From: Rhododendron vialii
Taxonomy: Eukaryota; Streptophyta; Magnoliopsida; Ericales; Ericaceae
Direction: 5' to 3'
Assembly (NCBI RefSeq): GCF_030253575.1
Contig: NC_080568.1
Location: forward strand, 32,577,001-32,641,000
DNA: 64,000 nucleotides
How positions within the stretch are numbered: position 1 is the stretch's first letter; each line of letters begins with the position of its first letter. The position numbers were made by a program, and so were the translations under genes. Shown here piece by piece: positions 37,001 through 46,286 of this stretch. The notes below the pieces were generated by a model. That model did no database searches. It saw nothing but the letters and a program-made list of their open reading frames with translations, and was not told where the DNA came from.

Positions 37001-39295
37001 CTACAGCATAGTTAAACTCACATGCAGCCAGATTCACCTTCTTCAGAAACTTGTCAAATTTGACAACTTTCAACGTGCCATTTTCTTCAATGAGATGAGT
37101 CTCAAAACTTTGATTGCCTGTTCCTGAGAAATATGATATTAATAATCTCATCATTTAATTCTATTTCAAACAAACATTCTCATTATCAATCCATTCTCAT
37201 GATCAATCTCAATCATAATCTCATTTCCTTACAAATCTCATCCATCTATCACTGTTATCAAACAGGGCCTAAATAACCTATCAATATATATGACTCCATA
37301 TATTTTTAAAAAAATATCTCAATTAGAGCATGTGCACAAGGGGGAGTGGCACGCCAGCCTCCCTGTCCGAGAAGAGAGTTATCCCCTTGATCTGAACCGC
37401 AAATGTTGTAAGCTTGTTAAGAAAAGCATCAATAAAAAAAATAAAATTATATATATATTGATCAGGCAGGAATATATATCAAAATAGTTTGAAATTTAAA
37501 ATATCTTTATAATTTGATACCTATCGATGACCAGATATTTTTTTTGGATGAATGTCTTGTCAACATGCCCTACAATCTATACGATTCAGATCAAGGGAAT
37601 TTCGAGCATACATTCTCCAACTTTTCTTCAAAATTCATTCAGAATTCAGGATTCTAAATTCTGAATGAAAAGTTGGAAGATTATACTGAGTATTTACAAT
37701 TATCCGATTCAGCTGATTTCTCACAAGACCACTCAAATAATTATTTTAGAATTATTGAATGTCTCGGATCATTTGTATAGGACCCCGAAGTGTACCCCGC
37801 CCTCCGAGAGAGAGGAACTACAATAGTGATCGGATCCTTCAAACACAACTTTAGAAGGGGAAAGAAGAAGAAAAGAAAAAAGGAGAGAATAAAATAGTAG
37901 TATTTTTAATAAATGATCGGTAAAAAAATACATATGAGTAGCTAAAATGAAATATATGCACTCTGGAACCCAAGTCAACTTTTATCAAATTGTAGGCGCA
38001 ATTATACTAGATAGATTAACCCCTTTCCTTCTTGTTCCCAGTCACTTCCATTCGATTCTCTTTTTTTCCACTTGTTATCCAGCACCGTTACAATCTCGGA
38101 TCCGGGGATGCGGCCAAGCACCCCCTATCAATCGGGGTGCCGAATGATCGACCATTTGGCACCTGCTTGAAAGGGGGTGTCCAAAATATTTCGCCACCAA
38201 TCAATACATGTATATATAACGGTCTTGCTAACCTCCGCCCAGTGGGCGGAGAGGATAATATGCCAATTATTCCGAAACAAGTTCGGATGTCAATACATAT
38301 CTCATAAATATTAATACACTTTAACAAATATCAATACACATTTTTCTGATATTAATGCATATTTTATCAATTATCCTACACTCCTTGAGCAGAGGTTAGA
38401 TTTATCCTTGTGCAAGAAAGAAAGGGCTTTGGGGGGCCTGTCAAGCAAACACTCTTATCTGGATTCTGCTGCATATGTATGTCATTATATATATATTTTT
38501 TTTTACCAGCCAGAAAATACAGATATTATATATATAAGAAAACAGTACAATAAAGACGGACACTATCGGTCCGAAAATACAAAAAAAACCACAAAAATAA
38601 ACAAAAAAACAACAGAACAAACAGAAAAACCCGCAAGGAACCAAAAACGCCGGAGTCGGACACATCGATCACACTCGTGAGGATGGGTGGAGTGGTCAAA
38701 GCCAGTTGAGCACATGCCCTCCGCAAGAATCCAGGCCGAAGCCCATGCCGAACGCTGCCACCGTCGCTGCTGTTGAGCTGGTTCCGAAGACCCAGATCTG
38801 GACCCCTACATCCAAATATAATGGGGAGAGGGGAGTACTCCCTCCCAAAGGAAGGAATCTCACTCTACTCACAACCATAGAAGCTGGAGAAGGAGCGAGA
38901 AGAGAGGAGAGGCGAGAGAGAGCTGAGGCAGAAAAGGGGACGGAGGGGTGAGGGAAAAGGAAGAGATCAGAGACCAAAGGGGGAAGGAGGAAGGGGGAAA
39001 GAAGGGGAAGGGGGAGGGGGAGGAACCCACCCGCCCCAACTCTCTCTCTCTAACTCTCTCTGGAACTCTCTCGACAATAACAGTTTTTTATATGTCATTA
39101 TATTAAATTTAAATGCCTAGAAAAGTATATTTTGTATGTCATTATATTAAATTTAAATGCCTAGAAAAGTATATAAGCAAATCTTAGAAGTCTCTTAGGA
39201 ATATTTTAACTGGGCGCCCCGTTTGGTGGAAGAAATTAAACAGAAACAAATAAAAATGGACTAATTTTAAGATGAGACAATTTACCCGCCGCCAT
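16353..39295 (-). CDS. Short RHD3/SEY1-family dynamin-like GTPase (19 exons, about 539 aa)
   Basis: Hand-assembled exons in transcript order: 39295-39286, 37123-36974, 32197-32131, 32042-31943, 26525-26455, 26339-26276, 26186-26118, 25947-25897, 25830-25768, 25655-25599, 25427-25269, 25185-25117, 25023-24929, 20472-20394, 19720-19555, 18783-18674, 17476-17398, 17198-17112, 16426-16353. They total 1620 nt with every junction in phase. GTPase motifs are intact: P-loop GPQSSGKST (49-57), switch TTKGIW (about 79-84), DVEGSD (99-104) and the G4 RD (173-174). Family blocks include [13 protein letters not shown] and [14 protein letters not shown]3 fuses ER tubules and is about 800 aa. Here most of the long helical domain is missing, and two hydrophobic segments (465-486 and 488-514) precede a 25-residue tail, a layout like animal atlastin. 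The first and last exons are the least certain. All introns but one are GT-AG; 32043-32130 is GC-AG. Confidence 0.8.
18050..18215. mobile_element. Degraded Stowaway-like MITE half
   Basis: TTTGAAAACTTTGTTTAATA, ATTAAACAAGATCC and a terminal GGGACCGAGGGAGTA resemble the MITE at 3008-3247, but the left end is missing. It lies in an intron of the RHD3-like gene. Confidence 0.5.
18390..18655. repeat. Clustered GGCGTTTTT / AAAAACGCC palindromic words
   Basis: At least seven GGCGTTT-type or AAACGCC-type words occur in both orientations within 270 bp. This resembles the subterminal repeat zone of a plant DNA transposon such as CACTA, but no terminus or target duplication was found. It is intronic. 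Confidence 0.5.
22447..24351. mobile_element. hAT-like element interrupted by LINE-1
   Basis: The left end reads AGGGCCAGACC...GGAGGCCTAAAG and the right end CTTGAGCCGGCCCTG. The termini are inverted and belong to the common plant CAGGGCCGGC hAT-type MITE group. Flanks ACCGATCT and ATTGATCT agree at 6 of 8 bases, compatible with an aged 8-bp hAT duplication. A LINE with its own target duplication lies inside. Confidence 0.55.
22653..23929 (+). mobile_element. LINE-1: 5'-truncated L1-like LINE (end of ORF2)
   Basis: The 17-bp target duplication AACGAACTAACGAAGTA flanks it (22636-22652 and 23930-23946), and the 3' end is AATAAAATTTTCTTTTGCC followed by an A-run. It keeps only the end of ORF2, open from 22676 to 23791. 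This is the zf-RVT region with conserved [28 protein letters not shown] and the WWW motif. No reverse transcriptase or endonuclease remains, so it cannot move. It sits in the intron between 24929 and 20472 of the RHD3-like gene. Confidence 0.9.
24623..24741. mobile_element. Small Mutator-like MITE, same family as 2132-2352
   Basis: The inverted ends share TTTTTGGGTGCAAATTG exactly. The flanks TAACACAG (24615-24622 and 24745-24752) form an imperfect duplication of about 11 bp. At 119 bp it is shorter than its relative and lies in an intron of the RHD3-like gene. Confidence 0.7.
27313..28742. mobile_element. Mutator-like element inserted in LINE-2
   Basis: The terminal inverted repeats start GGGAGA(T/A)TTACCGG and agree at 23 of 24 bases. 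The 9-bp duplication TTCATGAAA flanks them (27304-27312 and 28743-28751). Removing the element and one duplication restores the LINE frame, which confirms the ends. The interior holds three tandem units of about 138 bp (27500-27900) and a (CT)n tract near 28008-28038. No transposase is visible, so it is non-autonomous. Confidence 0.9.
27500..27900. repeat. Three tandem units of about 138 bp inside the Mutator-like element
   Basis: Units begin CCAACCTTATT and contain CAATATATGAAACAGAC and TTTTATTATATTGAAA. They start near 27500, 27638 and 27776; the third is shorter and diverged. Confidence 0.85.
31541..31793. mobile_element. Stowaway-like MITE
   Basis: The left end ACTCCCTCCGTTCCAAATTG and the right end CAATTTAGAGCGAAGAGAG are approximate inverted repeats next to TA. 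It sits in an intron of the RHD3-like gene. Confidence 0.6.
32331..34332. mobile_element. Probable solo LTR of a large LTR retrotransposon
   Basis: A 2.0-kb sequence starts TGTAGACACCCCAATCTGGG and ends GCACGTTGCCAACA, flanked by CAAGG and CAGGG (4 of 5 match). It includes a TATAAATA box near 32909 and a CG-rich 3' part (GAGTGGCGACTC) as in Ty3/gypsy Tat/Ogre-type LTRs. No internal domains are present. It holds about ten GCGCGC-type words often followed by AGGTC. It lies in the large intron between 36974 and 32197 of the RHD3-like gene. Confidence 0.6.
34473..36820. mobile_element. Mutator-like MITE split by LINE-3
   Basis: The long imperfect inverted ends (about 110 bp) include GGGACACCCCC and TCACTTTTCTC. 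The 10-bp duplication AATATTTTTA flanks it at 34463-34472 and 36821-36830. Without the LINE it would be about 500 bp. It lies in an intron of the RHD3-like gene. Confidence 0.8.
34859..36691 (+). mobile_element. LINE-3: 5'-truncated, frameshifted L1-like LINE
   Basis: It starts just after the RT active-site region with [17 protein letters not shown] and runs through [12 protein letters not shown] to zf-RVT ([16 protein letters not shown]) and a tail near 36497. Frames are broken near 35310, 35495 and 36170. The flanking direct repeat ACAAAC(G/A)ATCAT(A/G)TAACA (34841-34858 and 36692-36709) has two mismatches, so this is an older insertion than LINE-1 and LINE-2. The 3' end has the family AATTTTATAAAAGTTTCATT and an A-run. 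Confidence 0.85.
38491..39090 (-). mobile_element. Retroposon with poly(A), minus strand
   Basis: A T-run at 38492-38501 is the poly(A) tail of a minus-strand insertion, and the 13-bp direct repeat TATGTCATTATAT flanks it (38478-38490 and 39091-39103). Read on the minus strand it begins with a GA/CT-rich leader, contains an open frame of 93 codons that I do not recognise (38977-38696) and ends in a T-rich tail. It could be a SINE, a short LINE derivative or a retrocopy of a host transcript. It lies in intron 1 of the RHD3-like gene. Confidence 0.75.
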
Positions 39296-39471
39296 GCTTA
39301 AAGCTTTGTCTGCCTGGCTTGATAGCTGCGATCAGTGGTGTGGAAATTACTCCAAATGCTTCTGCACAAAAGATAGTTGAGAACCCTATATGCACATATG
39401 TTGCACACAATGAGAAACATCACTGGGCATTACATCTCTTATTTATACTAGTACTCGTCCTCTTTCGAAAG

Positions 39472-40014
39472 TAGGGAGGCAAACGAGCCGAGCTTTATTG
39501 TGTTCAAACTTATTTATTAAGTTTTTAACGAATACGAGCTTGAGCTCAGTGAAAACTTAAAGAGTCGAGCTCGAGCTGGGCGGGTCTTGGCTTGACTCGA
39601 GCTCGAGCTTGTTCACAAGCCTCAACGGACCAACGAAAAATGTATATATATCCTCGCATAGGCCTAATACAATCAAAAATATTTTGATTGTGAAGGTATA
39701 TATCTTTCATTTTCCTATGGAGCGGGGGTGTACTGGTGTGCGTGTGCTCTTGCCTCCCTTGGTTGACTGGAAACTGAAAACGAAAAGAACAAATTATGAT
39801 ATAACAATAAAAATTCTAAACTTAAGTGTATATACCCCAGCTCGCGAGCTGACTCGAGCCGAGCTTATCCTAACTCGATCTCGGCTCGTTTACAAAATGA
39901 GCTGAAAAAATCGGCTCAAGCTTGTTTATTTAACTTCCGAGCCGAGCTTGAACGAGCTATTAACAAGTTAAGCTGTGAGTCGCTCGCGAACAGCTCGGTT
40001 CGTGTGCAGCCCTA
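39472..40014. mobile_element. hAT-type MITE upstream of the RHD3-like gene
   Basis: The inverted ends are TAGGGAGGCAAACGAGCCGA and the complement of CGGTTCGTGTGCAGCCCTA, with the familiar plant filling of GAGCTCGAGC / GCTCGGCTCG words. Flanks TTCGAAAG (39464-39471) and TTGGAAAG (40015-40022) match at 7 of 8, a hAT-size duplication. It begins about 180 bp before the predicted ATG of the RHD3-like gene and therefore lies in its promoter. Confidence 0.8.
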
Positions 40015-40362
40015 TTGGAAAGGAACTCCTCCGAACTTCAATATTCGGCTCGATAACGAAGTAGGCGCTCTGTTGGAATGTTAAATTTTTTAACTGTATT
40101 TTATATAAATAGAATTCCGTATAACAGCTGTCAAAGAAACCACCATATTGCATGGTCATGGGGGATGATTTTACACACCCCACACCAAAAAGTCAAACAC
40201 CCAAGTTTCAGGCCAAGACCACTCAGTCAACTCTTTGGGGTTAGGTATGTTTATATTGATCTCATGTAATTTAATATAAAATGTACATGTTGACACCCAA
40301 CTTCGACTCGACTACTTGCGCCCCCAAAAATAAAGCCGAAATCGTCATCTGAAAATCCAAGT

Positions 40363-40835
40363 TTTTTTTTTTTTTGAATCAGTCAGTTCATTCAAGCCCG
40401 AAGGAAAAGATTACATCGCAAAAACAAGAATGCACCAAACTACCTATTCCGGGATTACAGAACACCCTGCAAAAGCAAATCAACACTTCGTGCCGATATG
40501 AGAATCCCATCTGGAACTAGGCAGAGAGAAATCAAAAGAAATCTCAGCACAAACCAATACACAATAATAACAGATGTAATCAAAACAAACAAACAGCTCA
40601 CAAACGAAAAAGAAATCTAATCCCTTGCCGGAGATCAAACACTACTTCGCTCCGGAAACTGCCGTTGACGGCCCAGACCAAGGAAATAGCGCAGGCGAAC
40701 AAACAGGGCCCAAGCTGCTACCGAAACACTCCAACAACGGCGTCACTGCTACCACTGCCGGAAATCCCCAAGAAGCACCACCGACACAGCCGTCGACCAC
40801 CGCAATCCTCATTCCGACCACCCACCAAACCCTAA
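40363..40835 (-). mobile_element. Retroposon 3' end, minus strand, interrupted by the Harbinger element
   Basis: A T-run at 40363-40375 followed by GAATCAGTCAGTTCATTCAAG reads on the minus strand as a LINE-type 3' end with poly(A). The sequence is cut at 40835 by the PIF/Harbinger insertion and presumably resumes at 45117. I could not find the far end or a target duplication. Confidence 0.5.
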
Positions 40836-41186
40836 GGGTGCGTTTGGTTGGATGGAATAAACTTTGGAATGGAATTATTATTCCAACAGATTGCTATTCT
40901 TGTGTTTGGTTCACAAATAAATGAAGGAATATGTATTCCAAAATGAATAACTATTCCTCCAAATGAGAGAATAGGAATTCCATTAAAAAGAGAAAGGAAT
41001 TGTTATTCCAGTGCTTTCTAAATTTTGTCGTTTTGTCGGGAACAAAACCGACGCTTCATGTCTCTCACCTCTCACAACTACAGAAGAGAAAAATCGATCA
41101 GTTCTCTCCACTCTCGCCTCTCTCTCTCTCTCTCACCTTGATCGGGTTCGAAGGGGTTCTCTCTCGTCGATCTGGATCTCGTATGT

Positions 41187-41224
<38 letters not shown>

Positions 41225-41962
41225 TATGTGTGTGCGCGTGTACGTACATATTTGAACTTTTGCTCTCTCCTTTTGATAAGCTGATCGATCGATCAATTCT
41301 GAGAACTGTTCCTATGTATGATGGAGATTTGCTATTTGATTTTCTAGGGTTTGATAGATTTCTCCATAGTTTCATAATTGATCTGAACCTTGGTTGTTGT
41401 AAATCATCGATTCTAAAGCGCATCAAACAAAATAGAACCCATCCTAGTTTTAAGACGATTAACAATACAATTGCGAGTGGGCAAGAGTCGAGAGGTTAAA
41501 ACTCAAGTTCATATATAATTGAACATGTTGCAGTATTCATGGTTTTTAAAACCCTTATTCACATCCTTGGTATACTTGTTGCGGTACAAACGACGCCCTG
41601 TTACTCTACTGCCTGCGACTGTGGACCAGATTAGAAGACTCTTTCATGATGCATAGATAAACATGTTAGGGATTTGTTTAGGGATACTTCACAATGTTCA
41701 TATCTGTATAAATACATGTATCTATATTTGCCATTGGTTTTTTTTGTGTAAGATTCTCTGTAGGCTTGACTGCTTTTGTTATCTAATAGAGAAAGTGGAG
41801 AAGGGAAAAAATTCCTTATGCAAGTGCACATGAGACCCTTGATTTTTAATAGAAATTGTTTATTGATTGTTGAATTTTTTTAAGTGAATTCATGGACCTC
41901 TGTAATTTGGACATGTGTTGGTGCCCTTTTGTAGGTTTATTGCTGCCAAAAAAATTTCAGTG

Positions 41963-43355
41963 ATGGCACGTCTTAGTTTATCAAAAAAGAAAATGAAAAG
42001 GAGCAAATTGGCAATGGCTATGCAGTGGTGGTTGTACATTCTACATTTACTTGGATTATTCATGGAATTAGCATATAGGATGGTTGAAAGACAATGCATG
42101 CATGGGGTTAGATCTAGGTATCGGTTAGATTTCTATGATAATAGAGATGTAATTGAAAAATGGGTGTATAAAAGTGATAGTAAATGTATGAATGATTTTA
42201 GAATGCCTAGGCGGCCATTTTTGAAGTTGTGCCACTTGCTTAGTACAATCGGGAAGCTAAAGCCAACCAGACACATGTTAGTTGATGAGCAAGTGGCAAT
42301 TTTTTTGCATATCCTTGCTCATCATATAAAAAACAGGACCCTTCAGAATAATTTCCATCGCTCGGCAGAGGCAATTAGTAGGTCTTTCAGAAAAGTTTTG
42401 GTTGCGGTTATTAGGCTACAAGGGCATTTATACAAGACACCTGAACCAATACCGCAGAACTCCACTGATGAGAGATGGAAGTGGTTTAAGGTAAATGATT
42501 TCAAGTTTTTGGTCTTTACAAGTAACGATGTTATAATTCAACCTGACCTCCCAACATGTTATTCCTAATTTTATAATGTTTTGTAGGGATGTCTAGGGGC
42601 GTTAGATGGAACACACATACCTGTCCAAGTGCCGGCTGTTGATAGGCCTAGGTATAGGAACAGAAAAGGTCAAATTGCTACGAATGTCTTGGCAGCGTGT
42701 ACCCCAAACCTTCAATTCACTTATGTGTTACCTGGTTGGGAGGGATCAGCAGCGGATGGACGGGTGTTACGAGATGCAATTAATAGAACCCATGGTCTAG
42801 TTGTTCCACGTGGTAAGACACCATGACACCAAAAACAATTGGACTTTTGTTTTTGAGGTCATAGATCACTGACATAATTAAACTCTATTCATTTGTAAAG
42901 GTACATACTATTTGGTTGATGCGGGGTATACCAATGGTGAAGGATTTCTTGCACCGTATAGAGGTCAACGATACCATTTGAATGACTGGAAGGATGGACG
43001 TCAACCTACAACTCGGGAGGAATATTTCAATATGAAGCATTCAAGTGCTCGAAATGTGATAGAAAGGGCCTTTGCGATATTGAAAAAGCGATGGGCAATT
43101 CTTAGGAGTCCTTCTTATTACCCCATTAAAATTGAAAATCATATTATCTTAGCTTGTTGTTTGCTACATAACTATATAAGGAACGAGTTGAAAAAAGACC
43201 CCTTTGAAAATATAAGATTCATTGAGAATAGGGATGAAGAGGACGCAGATATTGTTTCTAGTGTTGAGACATCACCACAATGGACCTCTTTTAGAGACAA
43301 CAAGGCAGCTTCTATGTTTGTTGCATGGAGAGCAAGTAGAAGAGCAAGTAGATGA
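41963..43355 (+). CDS. PIF/Harbinger (HARBI1-like) DDE transposase
   Basis: Exons 41963-42490, 42587-42812 and 42901-43355 join in frame to 402 residues. The DDE superfamily-4 triad is present: Asp in [10 protein letters not shown] (exon 2), Asp in [10 protein letters not shown] (exon 2) and Glu in ARNVIERAF (exon 3). [19 protein letters not shown] and the family ending LLHNYIRN are also seen. The N-terminal part has the helix-turn-helix-like [13 protein letters not shown] region. Introns have GTAAAT...TTGTAG and GTAAGA...TAAAG borders. The first codon lies 2 bases after a possible leader-intron acceptor (TTTCAG). It would cut and paste the element at TAA/TTA targets together with the Myb-like partner. 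I see no break in the frame. Confidence 0.9.
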
Positions 43356-43542
43356 TATGTGGTGACAAGAAGAGCTGAAAAGAGAATGCAGGATTCTGTT
43401 TTTTTTTTTTTTTTTTTGGTGATGAATGAGGACAATCATGTAATAGATAAAAGTGGGTTTGGATATAAATTTGGTGTTTTGAATCCTATTCTGTTGTCTT
43501 GTTTATGATGTTATCTCGCTTTCTATTTTTTTAGACAGAAGT

Positions 43543-44647
43543 ATGGAAAAAAAGGTACACAGAAAATGGAATGATGAGGAGGACAGAGAGTTGATTTATG
43601 CTTTACATGACTTGGTGAATAAAGGGGACAAAAGGGACAATGGGTTCAAGGCCGGTTCCCTCACAGTGATTGAAGGAGTATTACATGAGAAGTTACCTGG
43701 ACATGGGATAAAGGCTAAACCACACATCGAATCTAGGATCAAGACATTAAAGAAGGATGTTTGCATCGTGTATGATATGATCTATGGAGGGAGTACTAGT
43801 GGCTTCGGATGGGATCCAAACACAAATATGGTGGTTGCTGAAAAACATATTTGGGATGACTATGTTAAGGTATTGTGCATTTTCACTTCACGCTAAGTCA
43901 TTTCTTTTCCCTTTTTTGCCTGACCTGTTACTTTTTCTGTCTAATACAAAATTTCCACTGTACTGTAGACCAATATACCAATTAGCTACAAAATGGTAGT
44001 GTTGTGCTGTCTAATATGTTTTCTGTTCTTTCCTACTCTCTTTTAAATCCCCACCTTGCTGGATTTTACATAGTACTGAAGAGTTTCTATTTTATTTCAT
44101 TTTGATTTAGAGCCATAAAGATGCAACTAACTGGAGGAATAGGAGTTTCCCACACTTTGACATGCTTTTAACAGTCTTCGGGAAAGACCGTGCCACGGGT
44201 AAGAATGCTGTTACTGCTGAGGATGTATTAGAGGAGGAGAGTAGGAATGAAGGGAGTTGTGATACAGAAAATTTAGGCATTGGTATTGAAGAAATGGAGC
44301 ACTTCTTGTCATCCACAAACGGAGAAGAGAGTAATTCTAACGGGAAAAAAAGAAAGAGGAATGATGATAGCTTGGATGCTTTCCGTGAAGCAGCAACGAT
44401 CATTGGTTCAAAGATTGAAGAAGCAACTAATAAGTTCAGTCAAGCTCTTGGTGTCGATCTTGCTATAGCTAAGATGAGGGACAAAGTAAATGATGAGCTT
44501 CGGAAGCTTTCAAATCTATCTATGATTCAACGCCATAGAGCCTTACTTGCCATAGCTCGTGATCATGCAACGACTGCGTGTTTCTTTACCTTGAAAGATG
44601 ATGAGAAAGAAGATTTTGTGATGGCTTTGCTTAGGGGAGATCTGTGA
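43543..44647 (+). CDS. Myb/SANT-like DNA-binding protein of the Harbinger element
   Basis: Exons 43543-43869 and 44111-44647 join in phase to 287 residues. The N-terminus has the Myb/SANT-like helix (RKWNDEEDRELIYALHDLV) and the conserved IKAKPHIESRIKTLKK and GFGWD.NTNMVVAE.HIWDDYVK blocks. Exon 2 starts SHKDATNWRNRSFPHFD, a signature of this plant family, then an acidic/Ser-rich linker with KKRKRN (a possible nuclear signal) and a C-terminal helical part. In PIF/Harbinger elements this partner binds the transposon ends and helps bring the transposase to the nucleus. Orientation is the same as the transposase, 188 bp downstream. Confidence 0.88.
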
Positions 44648-45520
44648 AGTTACTACTTGGTGTATTTATTTTAATTTGCTTTGTTTCTTTTTCAAGAAGA
44701 TTTACTTTGGATGGTAAATTTGAAGTGTTGGGAATTCTCATATTTTAGCTCTATCATTAGGATTTTATAAATGTGACCGTTTAGCTTGTCTTTCCTAGAT
44801 TTTTGAAAAGATACGCTAAAATAGGTGTGAATTATGAACATGGTATACCTGCCATGTGAGATTTTATTGTTGGGAGATGAGCAAAAATTAGCCTAATATT
44901 GTGCAGGGGTATTTATTAATTTCATTCCATTGATGTGTGATTCTAGCACACCAAACGCAGGAATTGGAATGTGAATTCCATTCTTTCTATTGATTCCTAG
45001 CCACAACCAAACATGGGAATTGGAATGATTATTCCAATTTCAATTCCTCCAATTCCATTCCATTCTTAATTCTATTCCAACTTACATTCCATTCCATCCA
45101 ACCAAACGCACCCTAACTACCTTATCACGCCCACCACAGAATTTTTACCGTAATTTGATCCGGATCAGACACCAATAAAAATCAACCCAGAGCATCACAC
45201 AAAAAGCGGATCGAGTGTGCGTCCCATTTCTGACATAGGTCACATGGAGTATGGGACCATTGTTGTACGCTCCGAACGCGTTCATTGGTTTACAATTTGT
45301 ATTTTTATGGACAACCACATCAGTATGTATATTAATTGTATAGTTTGTAGGTAGACCTAAGAAAATTCAACTTTGGCTGCGGAAGACTAAAAGAGAGGTA
45401 TTCAACGACCATACCTATGGGCCACCAATTTAAAGTCCAATGATGCTAGTATGAAGGCTATAAGACTTGGAGTAAACAAATATGTTTTCTTACTTTGTAT
45501 TCATCTATACAGTTCATTAA

Positions 45521-46286
45521 GAGCCCGTTCCAGAAACGAAATAAGAATTTATTTTTTGTGTAATAAGAAGGCTTGTTTCTGAAAATAAGAAAGCTGCTAC
45601 TTATTTTGGAAGAATTTATATAGGTACCGACCGGCCGGGGAGGGAAATCGTACCGGCAGCAGCGCCGGGCCGTCTCCGGCCACAGGACGGCCGCTGATTC
45701 GAGCCATTCAAAAATTCTATAAAAAAAAAAACGAGGGGGCCAGGGCGGGAATCAACGGCATACGAGGTGTGTAGTGTGCTTGATCTGAGCACATCTTTTC
45801 CTTGTAGGGTGCTTGATCATATATACACGGAAAAGGGGTGCTCGGATCAAGCACCCTGCACACCTCGGATGCCGTTGATTCCCACGAAGGCCCCCTCATT
45901 TTTTTTTTTAAAATTTTTGGACGGCTCGGATCGGCCGTCCGGTGGCCGGATATAGCCCGGCTTGGCCGCCGGTACGATTTCCCTCCGCCGGCACCCATTA
46001 TCATAGCAACAGTCTTATTTTTTGTATAAGGCAATTTCAAACTCAAAAATTATGTGTTTACGCAAATAATTTTCCTACCACTATGGATCTTATTTGATAG
46101 ATCTCATTGGGATCTTTAATACGGTGCAAAAAAAATTGAACTTTTTTTTTTCATTTGCATTATTTTTGAGTTTGAAAATGTGAAAGGAACTTTTTATTTG
46201 AATTTTGTGGAATGACCCTTCTTATTTTTTAATGAGAAGTGACAAAATAAGTACTTATTTTTTTAAAAAAATTTCGGAACGGAGCC
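45521..46286. mobile_element. Tourist-like MITE, GGCCCCGTTCC family, copy 2, with an inserted foldback
   Basis: It is bounded by TAA on each side and ends in GAGCCCGTTCC and the complement GGAACGGAGCC. It matches the 239-bp copies at 2645 and 47388 but is enlarged by a GC-rich foldback at about 45627-45998. Confidence 0.7.
45627..45998. mobile_element. GC-rich foldback element
   Basis: Two arms of about 170 bp are nearly complementary: GGGAAATCGTACCGGC pairs with GCCGGTACGATTTCCC, and GGAATCAACGGCAT with ATGCCGTTGATTCC. The loop is near 45820. It is much richer in GC than the surrounding MITE. The target duplication is unclear. Confidence 0.75.

Larger units (their letters stand above)
40836..45113 (+). 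mobile_element. Apparently complete PIF/Harbinger DNA transposon
   Basis: The 4278-bp element has perfect inverted ends (GGGTGCGTTTGGTTGGATGG plus three more matching bases) and a perfect 3-bp duplication TAA (40833-40835 and 45114-45116). It carries both proteins expected of an autonomous PIF/Harbinger element, transposase then Myb/SANT-like, both on the plus strand with open frames and good introns. Subterminal zones (about 40855-41010 and 44925-45105) are filled with GGAAT/ATTCC words, possible protein-binding sites. A (CT)n leader lies at about 41110-41220. Confidence 0.93.
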
